From Sphingobacterium daejeonense (GTDB lineage Bacteria; Bacteroidota; Bacteroidia; Sphingobacteriales; Sphingobacteriaceae), in the NCBI RefSeq assembly GCF_901472535.1, contig NZ_LR590470.1:1736001-1800000 (forward strand): 64,000 nt of DNA. Reading direction: 5' to 3'. This document shows positions 39,885-49,472 of this stretch, one piece after another (within the stretch, counting starts at the first letter, position 1; each line of letters starts with the position of its first letter). Position numbers and translations under genes: made by a program. The notes beneath the pieces were generated by a model, which had not been told where the DNA came from, made no database searches, and saw nothing but the letters and a program-made list of their open reading frames with translations.

Positions 39885-41180
39885 TTAATTTGCTCTGACG
39901 ATTCTTACGCTTTTAGTTCCTAGTTTATTTTCTAACCATTTTTGTAGTTTCAGTGTTGTGTTATCGTTCAATGGTTTTTGGGCGCTATATGTAATGATAT
40001 TTTGGTGGAAACTGCTGTCAGGGTTTATGACTACTAATTGCTTGCCTATGCTGTATGGAGCGAGTTCTGGGAATAGGATGTTAATTTCATTGATTAATTC
40101 AGCGTCGTTAAAGGTATATGTTGACAGTTCAGTTCTTAGATTTTGAATTGTTACGTCTTTTTCAGATACATTTCTGGATTGTTTGCTGATTTCTGCGAGA
40201 ATGTCCCTTTTTAAATCGGTGCTATCCTGTCTGATCACCAGGTCTGTGTTTGTGATACCGTAGTCAGTTAGTTTTTTGTTGAGGTCATCAATTTCTGTAT
40301 TTGCGAATTTCTTGTCCAAGAAAGCGAGTTCAATTTTCTTTGGTCGGCTATTGAAGGTTGTTTTTTCATAGATCAATGTATAACCTTTGTTTATGAACTC
40401 ATCTTGAAGGAAGGCGTCCACATTTTGTGAATATTTCTTTTCCTGTAATAATTGGTAAGCTAAATAGAAGCTAGGGATCAAGATTACCAAGATCAATGTT
40501 GTAATAGTTCTGGTTATTCTTTTTTCTCGAGCTGAGTCTACAAACTTTACTTTTGGATATTTCAGCAGTTTTACGATTAAGAATGTTGAAATACAGATGA
40601 AGAAGCAATTGATGGTGTAAAGGTATAATGCTCCTCCAAAATAGCTGAAATTACCGATTGCCAATCCGTATCCAGCAGTACAGAGAGGAGGCATCAAAGC
40701 CGTTGCAATGGCTACTCCGGGGATCGGGTTTCCTTTTTCAACCCTAGTAAGGGCGATAACACCAGCTAGACCACCAAAGAAAGCGATTAAGACATCATAA
40801 ATATTTGGCGCAGTTCTAGCCAATAATTCAGATTGAGCATCTTTGAAAGGGCTTAATAAAAAATATAGGAACGAAACAAACAGGCTGACTACGGTTGCAA
40901 TTCCGAGGTTTTTGATCGATTTTTTTAATAGATCAAAGTCATAAATAGCCAATGCAAATCCAGCTCCTACAATTGGCCCCATCAATGGAGAAATTAGCAT
41001 GGCACCAATAATAACCGCTGTAGAATTCACATTCAGACCCACAGAGGCTACAGCTATGGCACATGCTAAAATCCAAACATTTGCTCCTCTGAAGGAAATG
41101 CTCGATGTAACATTTTCTAATACTTTATCTTTTGCTTCCTCCCCAAAATGGAGGTTTAAAAATTGGTAGACTTTATTCAT
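39885..41180 (-). CDS. DUF389 family membrane protein
   Basis: A 431-residue inner-membrane protein. The first half (about 25-230) holds the DUF389 core of six to seven helices (VNSTAVIIGAMLISPLMGPIVGAGFALAIYD, IPGVAIATALMPPLCTAGYGLAIG). The second half is a soluble C-terminal part with repeated beta-alpha segments (about 245-430). The function of the family is not known; a transport or channel role has been guessed. A good promoter lies 21 bases before the ATG. Monocistronic. Confidence 0.9.
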   Translation of the reverse strand: MNKVYQFLNLHFGEEAKDKVLENVTSSISFRGANVWILACAIAVASVGLNVNSTAVIIGAMLISPLMGPIVGAGFALAIYDFDLLKKSIKNLGIATVVSLFVSFLYFLLSPFKDAQSELLARTAPNIYDVLIAFFGGLAGVIALTRVEKGNPIPGVAIATALMPPLCTAGYGLAIGNFSYFGGALYLYTINCFFICISTFLIVKLLKYPKVKFVDSAREKRITRTITTLILVILIPSFYLAYQLLQEKKYSQNVDAFLQDEFINKGYTLIYEKTTFNSRPKKIELAFLDKKFANTEIDDLNKKLTDYGITNTDLVIRQDSTDLKRDILAEISKQSRNVSEKDVTIQNLRTELSTYTFNDAELINEINILFPELAPYSIGKQLVVINPDSSFHQNIITYSAQKPLNDNTTLKLQKWLENKLGTKSVRIVRAN

Positions 41181-41200
41181 TTATATTCAAATAATGACCG

Positions 41201-41230
41201 CAAAAATATGATTTACCTTATATCCTCAAA
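41201..41230 (-). promoter_or_regulatory. promoter of the DUF389 gene
   Basis: On the minus strand TTTG, 18 bases, TATTTTTG: a full match to the Bacteroidota consensus, 21 bases before the ATG at 41180. Confidence 0.7.
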
Positions 41231-41270
41231 ATTGAATTTTAAGTAAAGTGGTGATATGCTTACAGAAATA

Positions 41271-42122
41271 TTAACCTTTGAACTGTGTTGGCGTTGTTCC
41301 CGTGATAGATTTAAATGATTTGTGAAAATTGACGAAATTGTTGAATCCGGAATCGTAACATATTTCTTTAAGGCTCATTTTGTTGTTTCTGAGCTGAAAA
41401 CAGGCGTGTGATATGCGCAATTCATTCAGGAATTGGACCGGTGTTTTTCCAGTTTTCTGTTTAAAATATCTGCAGAAAGAGTTTTCGGTCATTCCAGCTA
41501 CTTTGGACAAATCATTCAAGGTTATTTTATGTTTATAATTTTCTCTAATATAACTCATGAGATTGTTCATCCGAAATTGATCTTCAGAATAATTAAGGAT
41601 CGAATAGTTTTCAGAAATCAACTTTTCAGATTCAAGATCATTTAATAGGTTTAAGGCTTCCAATAAGTTGAACAATTTTGTAATGCCGGTGGATTCTAGA
41701 CATCCGAGAATGAGTTTAACGATATAGTTGTTTTCAGTTAATTCGATATATTTTCCACGAGTTGATTGAATTAGCAGTGATTTGATATTGTTCATCTCAG
41801 GGATATTCAGGAATTTTTCGACTCCAAAGTCATTTTTGAAATGAATTACAAAACAATCTATTGGTTCATCAGATTCATCTGTGCCTTCACTCTCATCAAA
41901 TAGCCAATAGTGTGGTACCTGGGGAGGTATAAGAACTAATCCTCCGGGTTGGAAATTTTTGATTCGGTCCCCTATGAATAAGGTTCCTGCCCCTTTTTTT
42001 ACCAATACTAATTCTACCTCTTCATGATAATGCCAAATTGATTGATGTTTGGGGAAATAATCCCTTCGCATCTGAAAGCTCTGATTGGATGATTTTGGTA
42101 CCGCAAGTTGTTTGATTATCAT
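41271..42122 (-). CDS. AraC family regulator of the first sugar-catabolic unit
   Basis: A 283-residue one-component regulator. The N-terminal half is a cupin-type sensor (FPKHQSIWHYHEEVELVLVKKG, LVLIPPQVPHYWLFDE), the C-terminal half two AraC helix-turn-helix motifs (ITLNDLSKVAGMTENSFCRYFKQKTG; SLKEICYDSGFNNFVNFHKSFKSITG). It diverges from the transporter gene at 42255 with 132 bases between, the usual layout for an activator of an adjacent sugar operon; the inducer is unknown. No TAnnTTTG promoter stands out in the gap. Confidence 0.88.
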   Translation of the reverse strand: MIIKQLAVPKSSNQSFQMRRDYFPKHQSIWHYHEEVELVLVKKGAGTLFIGDRIKNFQPGGLVLIPPQVPHYWLFDESEGTDESDEPIDCFVIHFKNDFGVEKFLNIPEMNNIKSLLIQSTRGKYIELTENNYIVKLILGCLESTGITKLFNLLEALNLLNDLESEKLISENYSILNYSEDQFRMNNLMSYIRENYKHKITLNDLSKVAGMTENSFCRYFKQKTGKTPVQFLNELRISHACFQLRNNKMSLKEICYDSGFNNFVNFHKSFKSITGTTPTQFKG

Positions 42123-42254
42123 AATTGTCGAATTTATTCATAAAAAATGAATAATAAAGGAGTATTATGGTAAAATAGTTTATAATATTGGTAAGATAGT
42201 TCAATATATTGTATAAAAATATCCCTTATTTAGATTTTCAATTATAATCCCACT

Positions 42255-43502
42255 ATGAACAATCGGAGTAATACCGTTGCTATTATTTTAATCACCTCCC
42301 TATTTTTTTTCTGGGGGTTTATTCACAATCTCGATCCGATATTAATTGCGCATTTACGCAGTGCATTTAGTTTAACCCATTTGCAGGCATCTTTAGTAGA
42401 TTCTGCGGTATTTATTGCTTATTTGGTGATGGTATTCCTGCAGGGTTGATCATGCAAAAATACGGTTATAAAGTGGGGATATTGGTAGGTTTGGTTCTCT
42501 TTGCTATTGGTTGTTTTCTTTTTGTTCCTGCTGCAAATACGATGAGTTACATGTTTTTTCTTACGGCTTTATTTGTCGTTGCATGCGGGATAACGATTTT
42601 AGAAACTGCAGCCAATCCATATATGACAGTTTTGGGGGATCCCCATACTGCGACCCAGCGTTTAAATTTTGCTCAATCGTTCAATGGCTTAGCTGCTTTT
42701 GTTGCACCGATTGTAGGAGGGCAGTTTATTTTGACGGAAGATCCACTTACTGTGGATCAGGTTGCTGCGCTTAGTGATGCAGAGCGTTTGGCCTATATTC
42801 AGGCAGAAACGGCAGTCGTAAAAGGACCTTATGTAATCCTTGGGTTGATTATTCTTGTTGTGGCACTTATTTTCTTCTTTATAAAATTGCCCGAAGTAAA
42901 AGAAGAGGAAGAAAAGACAGGGTTTTTTAAAGGCGTTAAGGCATAAAAATGTTGCTTGGGCGGTTTTGGCTCAATTCTTTTATATCGGTGCTCAAGTCTG
43001 TGTTTTGAGCTTTCTAATAGTTTATGCGGTGGAAGTTTCCGGAATAGAGGCCAAAGATGCAAAATATTATGCTGGTGTAGCGGGGTTGGTGTTTATGTTA
43101 GGTAGGTTCATCGGGACATTCTTCATGAAATATATTGCGCCTTCTAAACTACTTCTCTATTATGCAATTATATCGGCAGGCCTTACCTTGATTTGTATTT
43201 TTGGAACTGGAGCTGTCACACTTTATAGTATGGTTGCCATTGCCTTTTTTATGTCTATCATGTTTCCTACGATTTTTGCAGTTGGGGTAGAAGGGACTGG
43301 TGCGGATACGAAGTCAGCCTCAAGTTTAATTATTATGTCTATTGTTGGGGGAGCTTTACTTCCGCCAGTTTTGGGTTATATTTCAGATTTGACAGGACAT
43401 ATGCAATACGGGTATTTCGTTGTTCTGGTTTGTTTCTTGATTGTGGCATTATTTGCGACACAAAACAAGAGCAATCAGGTATCTGTTAAACAAGGACATT
43501 GA
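42255..43502 (+). CDS. FucP-type sugar MFS transporter (two frameshifts)
   Basis: Proton-coupled inner-membrane sugar importer of the FucP/glucose-galactose branch of MFS, about 415 residues when joined. Pieces: TM1-2 to 42445 (FFFWGFIHNLDPILIAHLR), TM2-6 with the AANPYMTVLG motif typical of FucP proteins to about 42940, and TM7-12 from about 42945 (NVAWAVLAQFFYIGAQV, FMSIMFPTIFAVGVEG). A missing G near 42432 restores VMGIPAGLIMQKYGYK, and one extra A near 42937 restores KNVAWAVLAQ. It is the first gene of the oxidative unit and a paralogue of the FucP gene at 53778. Confidence 0.86.
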
Positions 43503-43512
43503 TTTAGTGATT

Positions 43513-43848
43513 ATGAATAATAAGAGATTTGCGATGGCATTGGATCTGGTTGATGATCCAAAAATGATTGCCGAATATGAAGACCATCATACAAGGGTTT
43601 CTGCAGCGATAAAAAAGTCAATTACCGATGCTGGAATTACTGTTATGGATATATATCGTTTTGGTAATCGGTTGTTTATGATTATGGAGGTAGATGATTC
43701 CTTTAGTTTTGAAAGGAAAGATGAAATGGATGCAGAGAATCCTGCTGTTCAGGTTTGGGAGCAATTGATGTGGAAATATCAACAATCCATTCCAGGTTCA
43801 AAACCTGGGGAGAAATGGGTGATGATGAAACAAATATTTGAACTTTAA
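43513..43848 (+). CDS. L-rhamnose mutarotase family protein (DUF718)
   Basis: A 111-residue aldose mutarotase that speeds interconversion of alpha and beta anomers. It has the family features RFAMALDLVDDPKMIAEYEDHH, ITVMDIYRFGNRLFMIMEVDD and the C-terminal EKWVMMKQIFEL. The ATG at 43513 (MNNKRFAM) is chosen; the open frame further left is inside the transporter gene. It is 10 bases after the transporter stop and helps feed the dehydrogenase or isomerase, which are anomer-selective. In this context an L-fucose or D-arabinose substrate is more likely than rhamnose. Confidence 0.88.
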   Translation: MNNKRFAMALDLVDDPKMIAEYEDHHTRVSAAIKKSITDAGITVMDIYRFGNRLFMIMEVDDSFSFERKDEMDAENPAVQVWEQLMWKYQQSIPGSKPGEKWVMMKQIFEL

Positions 43849-43852
43849 AAAG

Positions 43853-45517
43853 ATGGAAAAAGAGAAGTTGGAATTTTTACAAATCCATCCAAAAGACAAT
43901 GTACTGGTAGCACTTAGAGATTTGCCAGTTGGATATTCTTTGATATTTCAAGGGAAAGATATTGTATTGAAGCGACCTGTTGCTGCGAAGCATAAATTCA
44001 CCATAGAAGCTTTGGAAAAAGACGATGAGATTTATATGTATGGTGTTTTGGTTGGAAAGGTAAATGAGCCATTAGAAATGGGGGAGTTACTGGATGTGAA
44101 CAATCTAAGACATGCTGCAGATGATTTTAAATTAGGGAACCGAAAATTGGAATGGACGAAGCCCGATGTTTCAGCATTTCAAGGTCGTACTTTCAGAGGT
44201 TTTCACCGCAGTAATGGATCCGTAGGAACGGCAAATTATTGGTTGGTAATTCCCTTGGTGTTTTGCGAGAACAGAAATGTGCTTACGCTGAAGTCAGCCT
44301 TGGAAGAAAAATTGGGTTATCAGGTTGAATCGAAAGATTATTCTGATGAGGTTGATGAGCTGATCACTAGATATAAAGGTGGGGCTTCTATTGATGACTT
44401 GCTGGCTGTAGATTTAAGTGCAGCTAGGGCTAATAAAGAGAACAAGAGGCTTTTTCCGAATGTTGATGGGGTTAAATTCTTGAACCATGACATGGGTTGT
44501 GGTGGTACTCGGATGGATTCAGATGCCCTTTGTGGGCTGTTAGCTGGATATATCACCCACCCAAACGTTGCTGGCGCCACTGTTCTGAGTTTGGGTTGTC
44601 AACATGCGCAAGCATCTATCTTAAAGGCTGAAATTGCCAAAAGAGATCCTGAATTTGACAAGCCATTGTTTGTTTTTGAACAACAATTTGAGGGTACAGA
44701 ACAGGAATTGATGCAAAAGGCAATCAAATCTACATTTACAGGTTTAATGGAGGCAAATAAGCAAGAGCGTGAAGAAGCTGGATTAGACAAATTGTGTATT
44801 GGTTTGGAATGTGGAGGGTCTGATGGTTTTTCAGGGATATCCGCAAACCCTGTATTGGGTTTTCTTTCCGATATGATGGTGACGATGGGCGGTTCAGTAA
44901 TTTTATCTGAATTCCCTGAATTATGTGGTGTAGAGCAGGAGTTGAGTGATCGCTGTATTGATGAAGCTACTGCTGAGAAATTTATCCATTTGATGCGTAC
45001 TTATAATGCAAAGGCTGAAGCAGACGGTTCAGGGTTTTATATGAATCCTTCACCGGGGAATATACGGGATGGATTGATTACGGATGCTATCAAATCTGCT
45101 GGTGCGGCCAAAAAAGGTGGTACTTCTCCAATTGCTGCGGTGATAGATTATCCAGAATTGGCTAATGGTCCTGGCTTAAATTTGCTTTGTACTCCAGGGA
45201 ACGATGTTGAAAGTACAACTGCCGAGGTTGCTGCGGGAGCCAATATTGTTTTGTTTACTACAGGATTGGGGACACCAACAGGAAATCCTATTGCTCCGGT
45301 GATTAAAATTGCCTCAAACAGTAAAGTTTACAACAAAATGAATGATGCAATTGACTTGAACTGTGGGACCGTTATTGATGGAGAAGAAACGATTGAGGAA
45401 GCGGCTCATAAAATATTGGAATATGTAATTTCCGTGGCAAGTGGAGACCGAATTGCTAAGGCTGTTCAGTTAGGTCAGGATGATTTTATTCCTTGGAGAC
45501 GTGGTGTATCACTTTAA
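43853..45517 (+). CDS. UxaA/altronate dehydratase family hydro-lyase
   Basis: A 554-residue sugar-acid dehydratase of the UxaA family, iron-dependent in characterised relatives, removing water from an aldonate to a 2-keto-3-deoxy acid. An N-terminal SAF domain (HPKDNVLVALRDLPVGYSLI) precedes the catalytic part (GTANYWLVIPLVFCENRNVL, LNHDMGCGGTRMDSDALCGL, GLECGGSDGFSGISANPVLG, SEFPELCGVEQEL). The ATG at 43853 follows the mutarotase by 4 bases; an in-frame ATG at 43838 overlaps it. Where L-fuconate pathways use an enolase-type dehydratase, none is here, so this enzyme is the likely aldonate dehydratase (L-fuconate/D-arabinonate). Confidence 0.87.
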   Translation: MEKEKLEFLQIHPKDNVLVALRDLPVGYSLIFQGKDIVLKRPVAAKHKFTIEALEKDDEIYMYGVLVGKVNEPLEMGELLDVNNLRHAADDFKLGNRKLEWTKPDVSAFQGRTFRGFHRSNGSVGTANYWLVIPLVFCENRNVLTLKSALEEKLGYQVESKDYSDEVDELITRYKGGASIDDLLAVDLSAARANKENKRLFPNVDGVKFLNHDMGCGGTRMDSDALCGLLAGYITHPNVAGATVLSLGCQHAQASILKAEIAKRDPEFDKPLFVFEQQFEGTEQELMQKAIKSTFTGLMEANKQEREEAGLDKLCIGLECGGSDGFSGISANPVLGFLSDMMVTMGGSVILSEFPELCGVEQELSDRCIDEATAEKFIHLMRTYNAKAEADGSGFYMNPSPGNIRDGLITDAIKSAGAAKKGGTSPIAAVIDYPELANGPGLNLLCTPGNDVESTTAEVAAGANIVLFTTGLGTPTGNPIAPVIKIASNSKVYNKMNDAIDLNCGTVIDGEETIEEAAHKILEYVISVASGDRIAKAVQLGQDDFIPWRRGVSL

Positions 45518-45552
45518 TATAAATGTTTTAAGTTATTGTAATATAAAATATT

Positions 45553-46317
45553 ATGTCAAAATTAAATGGTAAAGTTGCTATTGTAACTGGTGGAGGGAGC
45601 GGCATTGGAAAAGCTATTTCAACCTTGTTTGCAAAAGAAGGAGCAACTGTTCATATATTGGATTTGAATCCTGCAGGGGGCGAAGAAACCAAATTGGCAA
45701 TTGAGGCTGATGGGGGTAAATGTGAGGTTCATACCTGTAATGTGAGTAAGCAAGAAGAGGTCTTGGCAGCGGTTGAGAAAATCGGCAGGGTTGATGTGCT
45801 GGTTAACAATGCCGGTATTGCGCATGTCGGCAACCTAGAAGGCTGTTCTGTGGAAGATTTGGACCGAGTGTATGAGGTGAACGTGAAAGGTGCTTATAAC
45901 GCTTTATTTGCGGTCGTTCCTGTTATGAAAGCAAATGGAGGTGGTGCCATCTTAAATTTAGCTTCTATTGCTTCGTTGGTAGGTATTCCAGATCGATTTG
46001 CCTATTCAATGAGTAAAGGAGCCATCTACGCCATGAACCTATCTATTGCCAAAGATTATCTTAAGGACAATATCAGGTCAAATTCTATTTCACCTGCTCG
46101 TGTTCATACTCCTTTTGTAGATGGTTTTATCGCAAAGAATTATCCTGGCAAGGAAGATGAGATGTTCGAAAAATTATCGAAAACTCAACCCATCGGCAGG
46201 ATGGCGGAGCCAGAAGAAATTGCTAAATTAGCGTTATTCCTTTGTTCAGATGATGCGTCATTTATCACTGGTAATGATTACGCTATCGATGGAGGATTTG
46301 TGAAGTTGAACAATTGA
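45553..46317 (+). CDS. SDR-family dehydrogenase, probable 2-keto-3-deoxy-aldonate dehydrogenase
   Basis: A classical short-chain dehydrogenase of 254 residues: TGGGSGIG cofactor motif (NAD-type, Asp after beta-2 in HILDLNP), NNAG, and the catalytic Ser-Tyr-Lys in LASIASLVG and YSMSKGA. In bacterial L-fucose oxidation a dehydrogenase of this type converts 2-keto-3-deoxy-L-fuconate to the 2,4-diketo form, which the neighbouring FAH protein cleaves, so that is the best assignment; L-fucose dehydrogenase is the alternative. It lies 35 bases after the dehydratase. Confidence 0.83.
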   Translation: MSKLNGKVAIVTGGGSGIGKAISTLFAKEGATVHILDLNPAGGEETKLAIEADGGKCEVHTCNVSKQEEVLAAVEKIGRVDVLVNNAGIAHVGNLEGCSVEDLDRVYEVNVKGAYNALFAVVPVMKANGGGAILNLASIASLVGIPDRFAYSMSKGAIYAMNLSIAKDYLKDNIRSNSISPARVHTPFVDGFIAKNYPGKEDEMFEKLSKTQPIGRMAEPEEIAKLALFLCSDDASFITGNDYAIDGGFVKLNN

Positions 46318-46672
46318 GGTTAGATGTGAGATGTGAGATTTGAGATTTGAGATAGGAAGGGTGAAATAGATGTGAGATGTGAGATGTGAGGTGTGGGATA
46401 GGAAGGGTGAAATAGATGTGAGATGTGAGATGTGAGATGTGGGATAGGAAGGATGGAAAGACATTTGACATAAGACATAAGACAAAGAACAGTTTGTGGG
46501 ATTGGATGGGTGAAATAGATATGAGATATGAGATTTGGGATATGGGATAGGATGGGTGGAAGAGATGTGAGATATGAGATGTGAGATATAAAGTGTGAAT
46601 TCGATGTGAGATTTGGGATTTGAACTATGAAAGTTCTCAAATCTCAAATCTCATATCACAATACTAAAATAG
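46318..46672. repeat. TGTGAGA heptamer repeat block
   Basis: About 340 bases of ATGTGAG/ATTTGAG/ATATGAG heptamers with longer units containing GGGATAGGAAGGGTGAAATA at least twice, an AGACATAAG block at 46460-46485, and a hairpin with arms 46603-46623 and 46637-46657 (19 of 21 paired). It splits the SDR gene from the FAH gene inside an operon. Open frames across it on the minus strand are low-complexity artefacts. Confidence 0.9.
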
Positions 46673-47530
46673 ATGAAATTAATAAGATTCGGAGAACCTG
46701 GAAAGGAAGAAATCGGTGTTCATATCGATGGTAAAAATTATGATGTTTCTGCATTTGGTGGGGACTTTAATGAGGATTTTTTTGCGGACAGTGGTCTGGA
46801 GCGATTAGAGGAGTTTGTTAAGGCCAATGAAGGTAAATTGATTGAGGTTCCTGCAGGGACTCGGATAAGCGCGCCGTTTGCAAGGCCATCAAAGATTGTA
46901 TGTATTGGTTTAAACTATAAAGACCATGCTGAAGAGACTGGTGCAAAGATTCCGGCGGAGCCCATTATATTTATGAAATCTACTACTGCATTGGTTGGTC
47001 CGAACGATCAGGTGATGATTCCTAGAAATTCTGAGAAGACCGATTGGGAGGTTGAATTTTGTATAGTTATCGGAAAGAAAGCTTCTTATGTTGATGAATC
47101 TGAAGCATTAGATTATGTTGCTGGATACGTATTGCATAATGATGTGTCCGAGCGTGAGTTTCAGATTGAGCGTGGTGGAACATGGGATAAAGGCAAAGGC
47201 TGTGATACTTTCGCGCCAATGGGTCCCTATATGACTACTGCTGATGAGATTCCAGATATCAACAATGTGAAATTGTGGCTGAAGGTAAATGGTAAAACCT
47301 ATCAAGATGGCAATACCTCTAATTTGATTTTTAGCGTTCCGTTCGTTGTATCCTATGTTTCTCAGTTTATGACCTTATTGCCAGGAGATGTTATTTCTAC
47401 GGGTACTCCAGCGGGGGTTGGTTTAGGATTTAACCCTCCAATTTACTTGCAACCAGGAGATATTGTTGAATTAGGAGCTGATTATTTGGGTGAACAACGC
47501 CAGGAGGTCATTGCTTTCCAAAAGTCTTAA
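46673..47530 (+). CDS. FAH-family hydrolase, probable 2,4-diketo-3-deoxy-aldonate hydrolase
   Basis: A 285-residue fumarylacetoacetase-fold protein. The metal ligands are visible: Glu pair in DWEVEFCIVIGKK and Asp in HNDVSEREFQ, with the KSTTALVG, GKGCDTFAPMGPY and VISTGTPAGVGLG motifs of the family. Relatives hydrolyse 2,4-diketo-3-deoxy-L-fuconate to pyruvate and L-lactate; for a D-arabinose-derived chain the products would be pyruvate and glycolate. It follows the repeat block and precedes the lactonase by 9 bases. Confidence 0.86.
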   Translation: MKLIRFGEPGKEEIGVHIDGKNYDVSAFGGDFNEDFFADSGLERLEEFVKANEGKLIEVPAGTRISAPFARPSKIVCIGLNYKDHAEETGAKIPAEPIIFMKSTTALVGPNDQVMIPRNSEKTDWEVEFCIVIGKKASYVDESEALDYVAGYVLHNDVSEREFQIERGGTWDKGKGCDTFAPMGPYMTTADEIPDINNVKLWLKVNGKTYQDGNTSNLIFSVPFVVSYVSQFMTLLPGDVISTGTPAGVGLGFNPPIYLQPGDIVELGADYLGEQRQEVIAFQKS

Positions 47531-47539
47531 TATAACGAC

Positions 47540-48370
47540 ATGCGCATAGATTCTCATCAACATTTTTGGTTATATGATTCCGTAAAAGATGCATGGATTA
47601 CGGATGAGATGGCAAAAATCCAACGAAATTTTTTACCAAATGATATATCAGGGACTTTAAAAGGATTGGGTTTTGATGGTGTAGTTGCTGTTCAAGCAGA
47701 TCAAAGCCATCGGGAAACTGAATTTTTGGTTGAACTATCTCAAGTATATGCATTAATCAAAGGTGTAGTTGGATGGGTTGATTTACGATCGGAGCGCATT
47801 GACGATTACTTAACTGATTTTTCAAAATTTAAAGTAATCAAAGGTTTCAGGCATATAGTTGAAGGAGAGGATGATCCTGAATTTCTTGTTCGGGATGAGT
47901 TTTTGCGTGGCATCGAGTCTCTTACGAAGTTTAATTATACGTATGATCTCTTGATTCGGCCACGGCATTATTCGAGTACCTTAAAATGTGTTGAAGCAAA
48001 TCCAAACCAAGCTTTTGTTTTGGATCATATTGCGAAGCCACCAATTAAATCTCAGGAATTCGATGAATGGGCAGAATTTATTGTGGCATTATCTTCATTT
48101 TCAAATGTTCATTGTAAAATTTCGGGGCTGGCTACAGAAGCAGATTGGAAACATTGGAAGCTAGACCATTTTGCCGAATATTTAGACCATGTTATTGCAA
48201 GTTTTGGCAAGGGTAGAATCATGTTTGGTTCTGATTGGCCAGTTTGTTTGTTAGCTGGAGATTACGAAGATTCATTACATATCGTAGAGCATCGCTTAGA
48301 TAAATTTACGGAAGAGGAATTAAAGGGATTTTGGGGTGATAATGCTGTGAAATTCTACGGTTTAAGTTAG
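47540..48370 (+). CDS. amidohydrolase-family lactonase, L-fuconolactonase type (COG3618)
   Basis: A 276-residue metal-dependent hydrolase with the TIM-barrel ligands: HQH in RIDSHQHFW, Lys/His region in VLDHIAKPPI, and the Asp in MFGSDWPVCLLAG. COG3618 members open sugar lactones (L-fucono-1,4-lactone, L-rhamnono-lactone). It opens the lactone made by the adjacent SDR. Start MRIDSHQHFWLYD is fixed by the motif; 5 bases separate it from the next gene. Confidence 0.88.
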   Translation: MRIDSHQHFWLYDSVKDAWITDEMAKIQRNFLPNDISGTLKGLGFDGVVAVQADQSHRETEFLVELSQVYALIKGVVGWVDLRSERIDDYLTDFSKFKVIKGFRHIVEGEDDPEFLVRDEFLRGIESLTKFNYTYDLLIRPRHYSSTLKCVEANPNQAFVLDHIAKPPIKSQEFDEWAEFIVALSSFSNVHCKISGLATEADWKHWKLDHFAEYLDHVIASFGKGRIMFGSDWPVCLLAGDYEDSLHIVEHRLDKFTEEELKGFWGDNAVKFYGLS

Positions 48371-48375
48371 TTTTT

Positions 48376-49165
48376 ATGAATTTAAATTTAAAAGATAAGG
48401 TCTTTTTGGTGACCGGAGGTGCGAAAGGAATTGGGAAAGGTATTGTTGAGCTTTTAGCTTCAGAAGGTGCAATTCCTGTTATTATTGGAAGAAAACAAAA
48501 AGACAATGAGGAAGTAGCAAAAGAACTTGAGGATAAAGGATTTAAGTCTTTGCCTGTTCAAGCAGAGCTTACACTTCCTGAGGACTGTAAAAGAGCTGTG
48601 GAAGAGGTAGTTTCCAAATTGGGTCGAATTGACGGTTTAGTTAATAATGCGGGATTGAACGATGGTGTTAGTTTTGGAGAGCGGTGATTATGATTCCTTT
48701 GTTAAGTCTTTGCACAACAGTTTGGTTCATTATTTTCTAATGGCACATTATTGTTTGCCAGAGCTAAAAAAGAGCAAAGGCAATATTTTGAATATTTCCT
48801 CTAAAACTGCAGAAACTGGTCAAGGAGGAACTTCTGGATATGCTGCTTCCAATGGTGGTCGTAATGCATTAACCCGGGAATGGGCGGTTGAACTGTTGCC
48901 TTATCACATTCGTGTCAACGCGATCGTCGTTGCAGAATCGATGACTCCACAGTATGAAAGTTGGATTAAGACCATACCTAATCCTGAAGAAACATTAAAT
49001 AAAATTACAAGTCGGATACCCCTAGAAAATAGGATGACGACTGTTGAAGAGATAGCCAATATGGCTGTATTCTTGTTGTCTGACCGATCAAGCCACACTA
49101 CAGGCCAATTGGTTCATGTAGATGGTGGATATGTACATTTAGATCGATCATTGATCAATGACTAA
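48376..49165 (+). CDS. SDR-family dehydrogenase, probable L-fucose/D-arabinose 1-dehydrogenase (one frameshift)
   Basis: Joined length about 263 residues. The first piece has the cofactor motif TGGAKGIGKG and NNAG, the second NISSKTAETGQGGTSGYAAS with catalytic Ser/Tyr and NGGRNALTREWAVELLPYHI. The ISSKTAETGQGGTS and YHIRVNAIVVAE segments resemble known L-fucose dehydrogenases of the bacterial oxidative pathway. With one T removed from a T4 run near 48675, the sequence reads DGVSLESGDYDSFV. It lies 5 bases after the lactonase and closes the operon, ended by the terminator at 49200-49230. Confidence 0.84.
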
Positions 49166-49199
49166 AATACTTATAATCAACCTTTAGTAAAACTCAATT

Positions 49200-49230
49200 G
49201 AGCTGCTTTGAAAGAGCAGCTCTTTTTTTT
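49200..49230 (+). terminator. terminator separating the two sugar units
   Basis: GAGCTGCT (49200-49207), loop of 7, AGCAGCTC (49215-49222), then T8. A strong signal between the oxidative unit and the GH172/fucI unit. Confidence 0.9.
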
Positions 49231-49373
49231 GATTAAAAATTGTTACAAGTACGAAACTTTATGTTCTTGGCGTTGTTTCTATGAAGTGAAGCAACGATAG
49301 CCTGTATTTATTACCTGAATTTTCTCTTATCTTTAATGATTATCGAATAAAAAATTTTACAATTTATTTTGAT

Positions 49374-49388
49374 ATTAAACGATTAAGC
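49374..49388. promoter_or_regulatory. candidate LacI-type operator 1
   Basis: ATTAAACGATTAAGC: TTAA-A-CG-A-TTAA, a near-palindrome with the central CG typical of LacI-family sites. It shares AACGATTAAGC, in reverse orientation, with the site at 49473-49487. A LacI regulator gene is in the cluster at 58924. Confidence 0.45.
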
Positions 49389-49472
49389 ATTAACATTGTG
49401 TAATTATAAACTGAAAATGCAATAGAACTTATTTTAATTTAATTGTACAGGAGCCAATGTTCAAAGCGCTGT

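Noticed and set aside
43513..43848. Calling the mutarotase an L-rhamnose enzyme and the unit a rhamnose operon
   Set aside because: Family membership alone suggests rhamnose; neighbours (FucP-type transporters, fuconolactonase-type lactonase, FAH hydrolase) fit fucose/arabinose better and no rhaA/rhaB is present.
46258..46647. Minus-strand open frames of up to 129 codons rich in SHISHLTS
   Set aside because: Translations of the TGTGAGA heptamers; low-complexity and overlapping the real SDR gene end.
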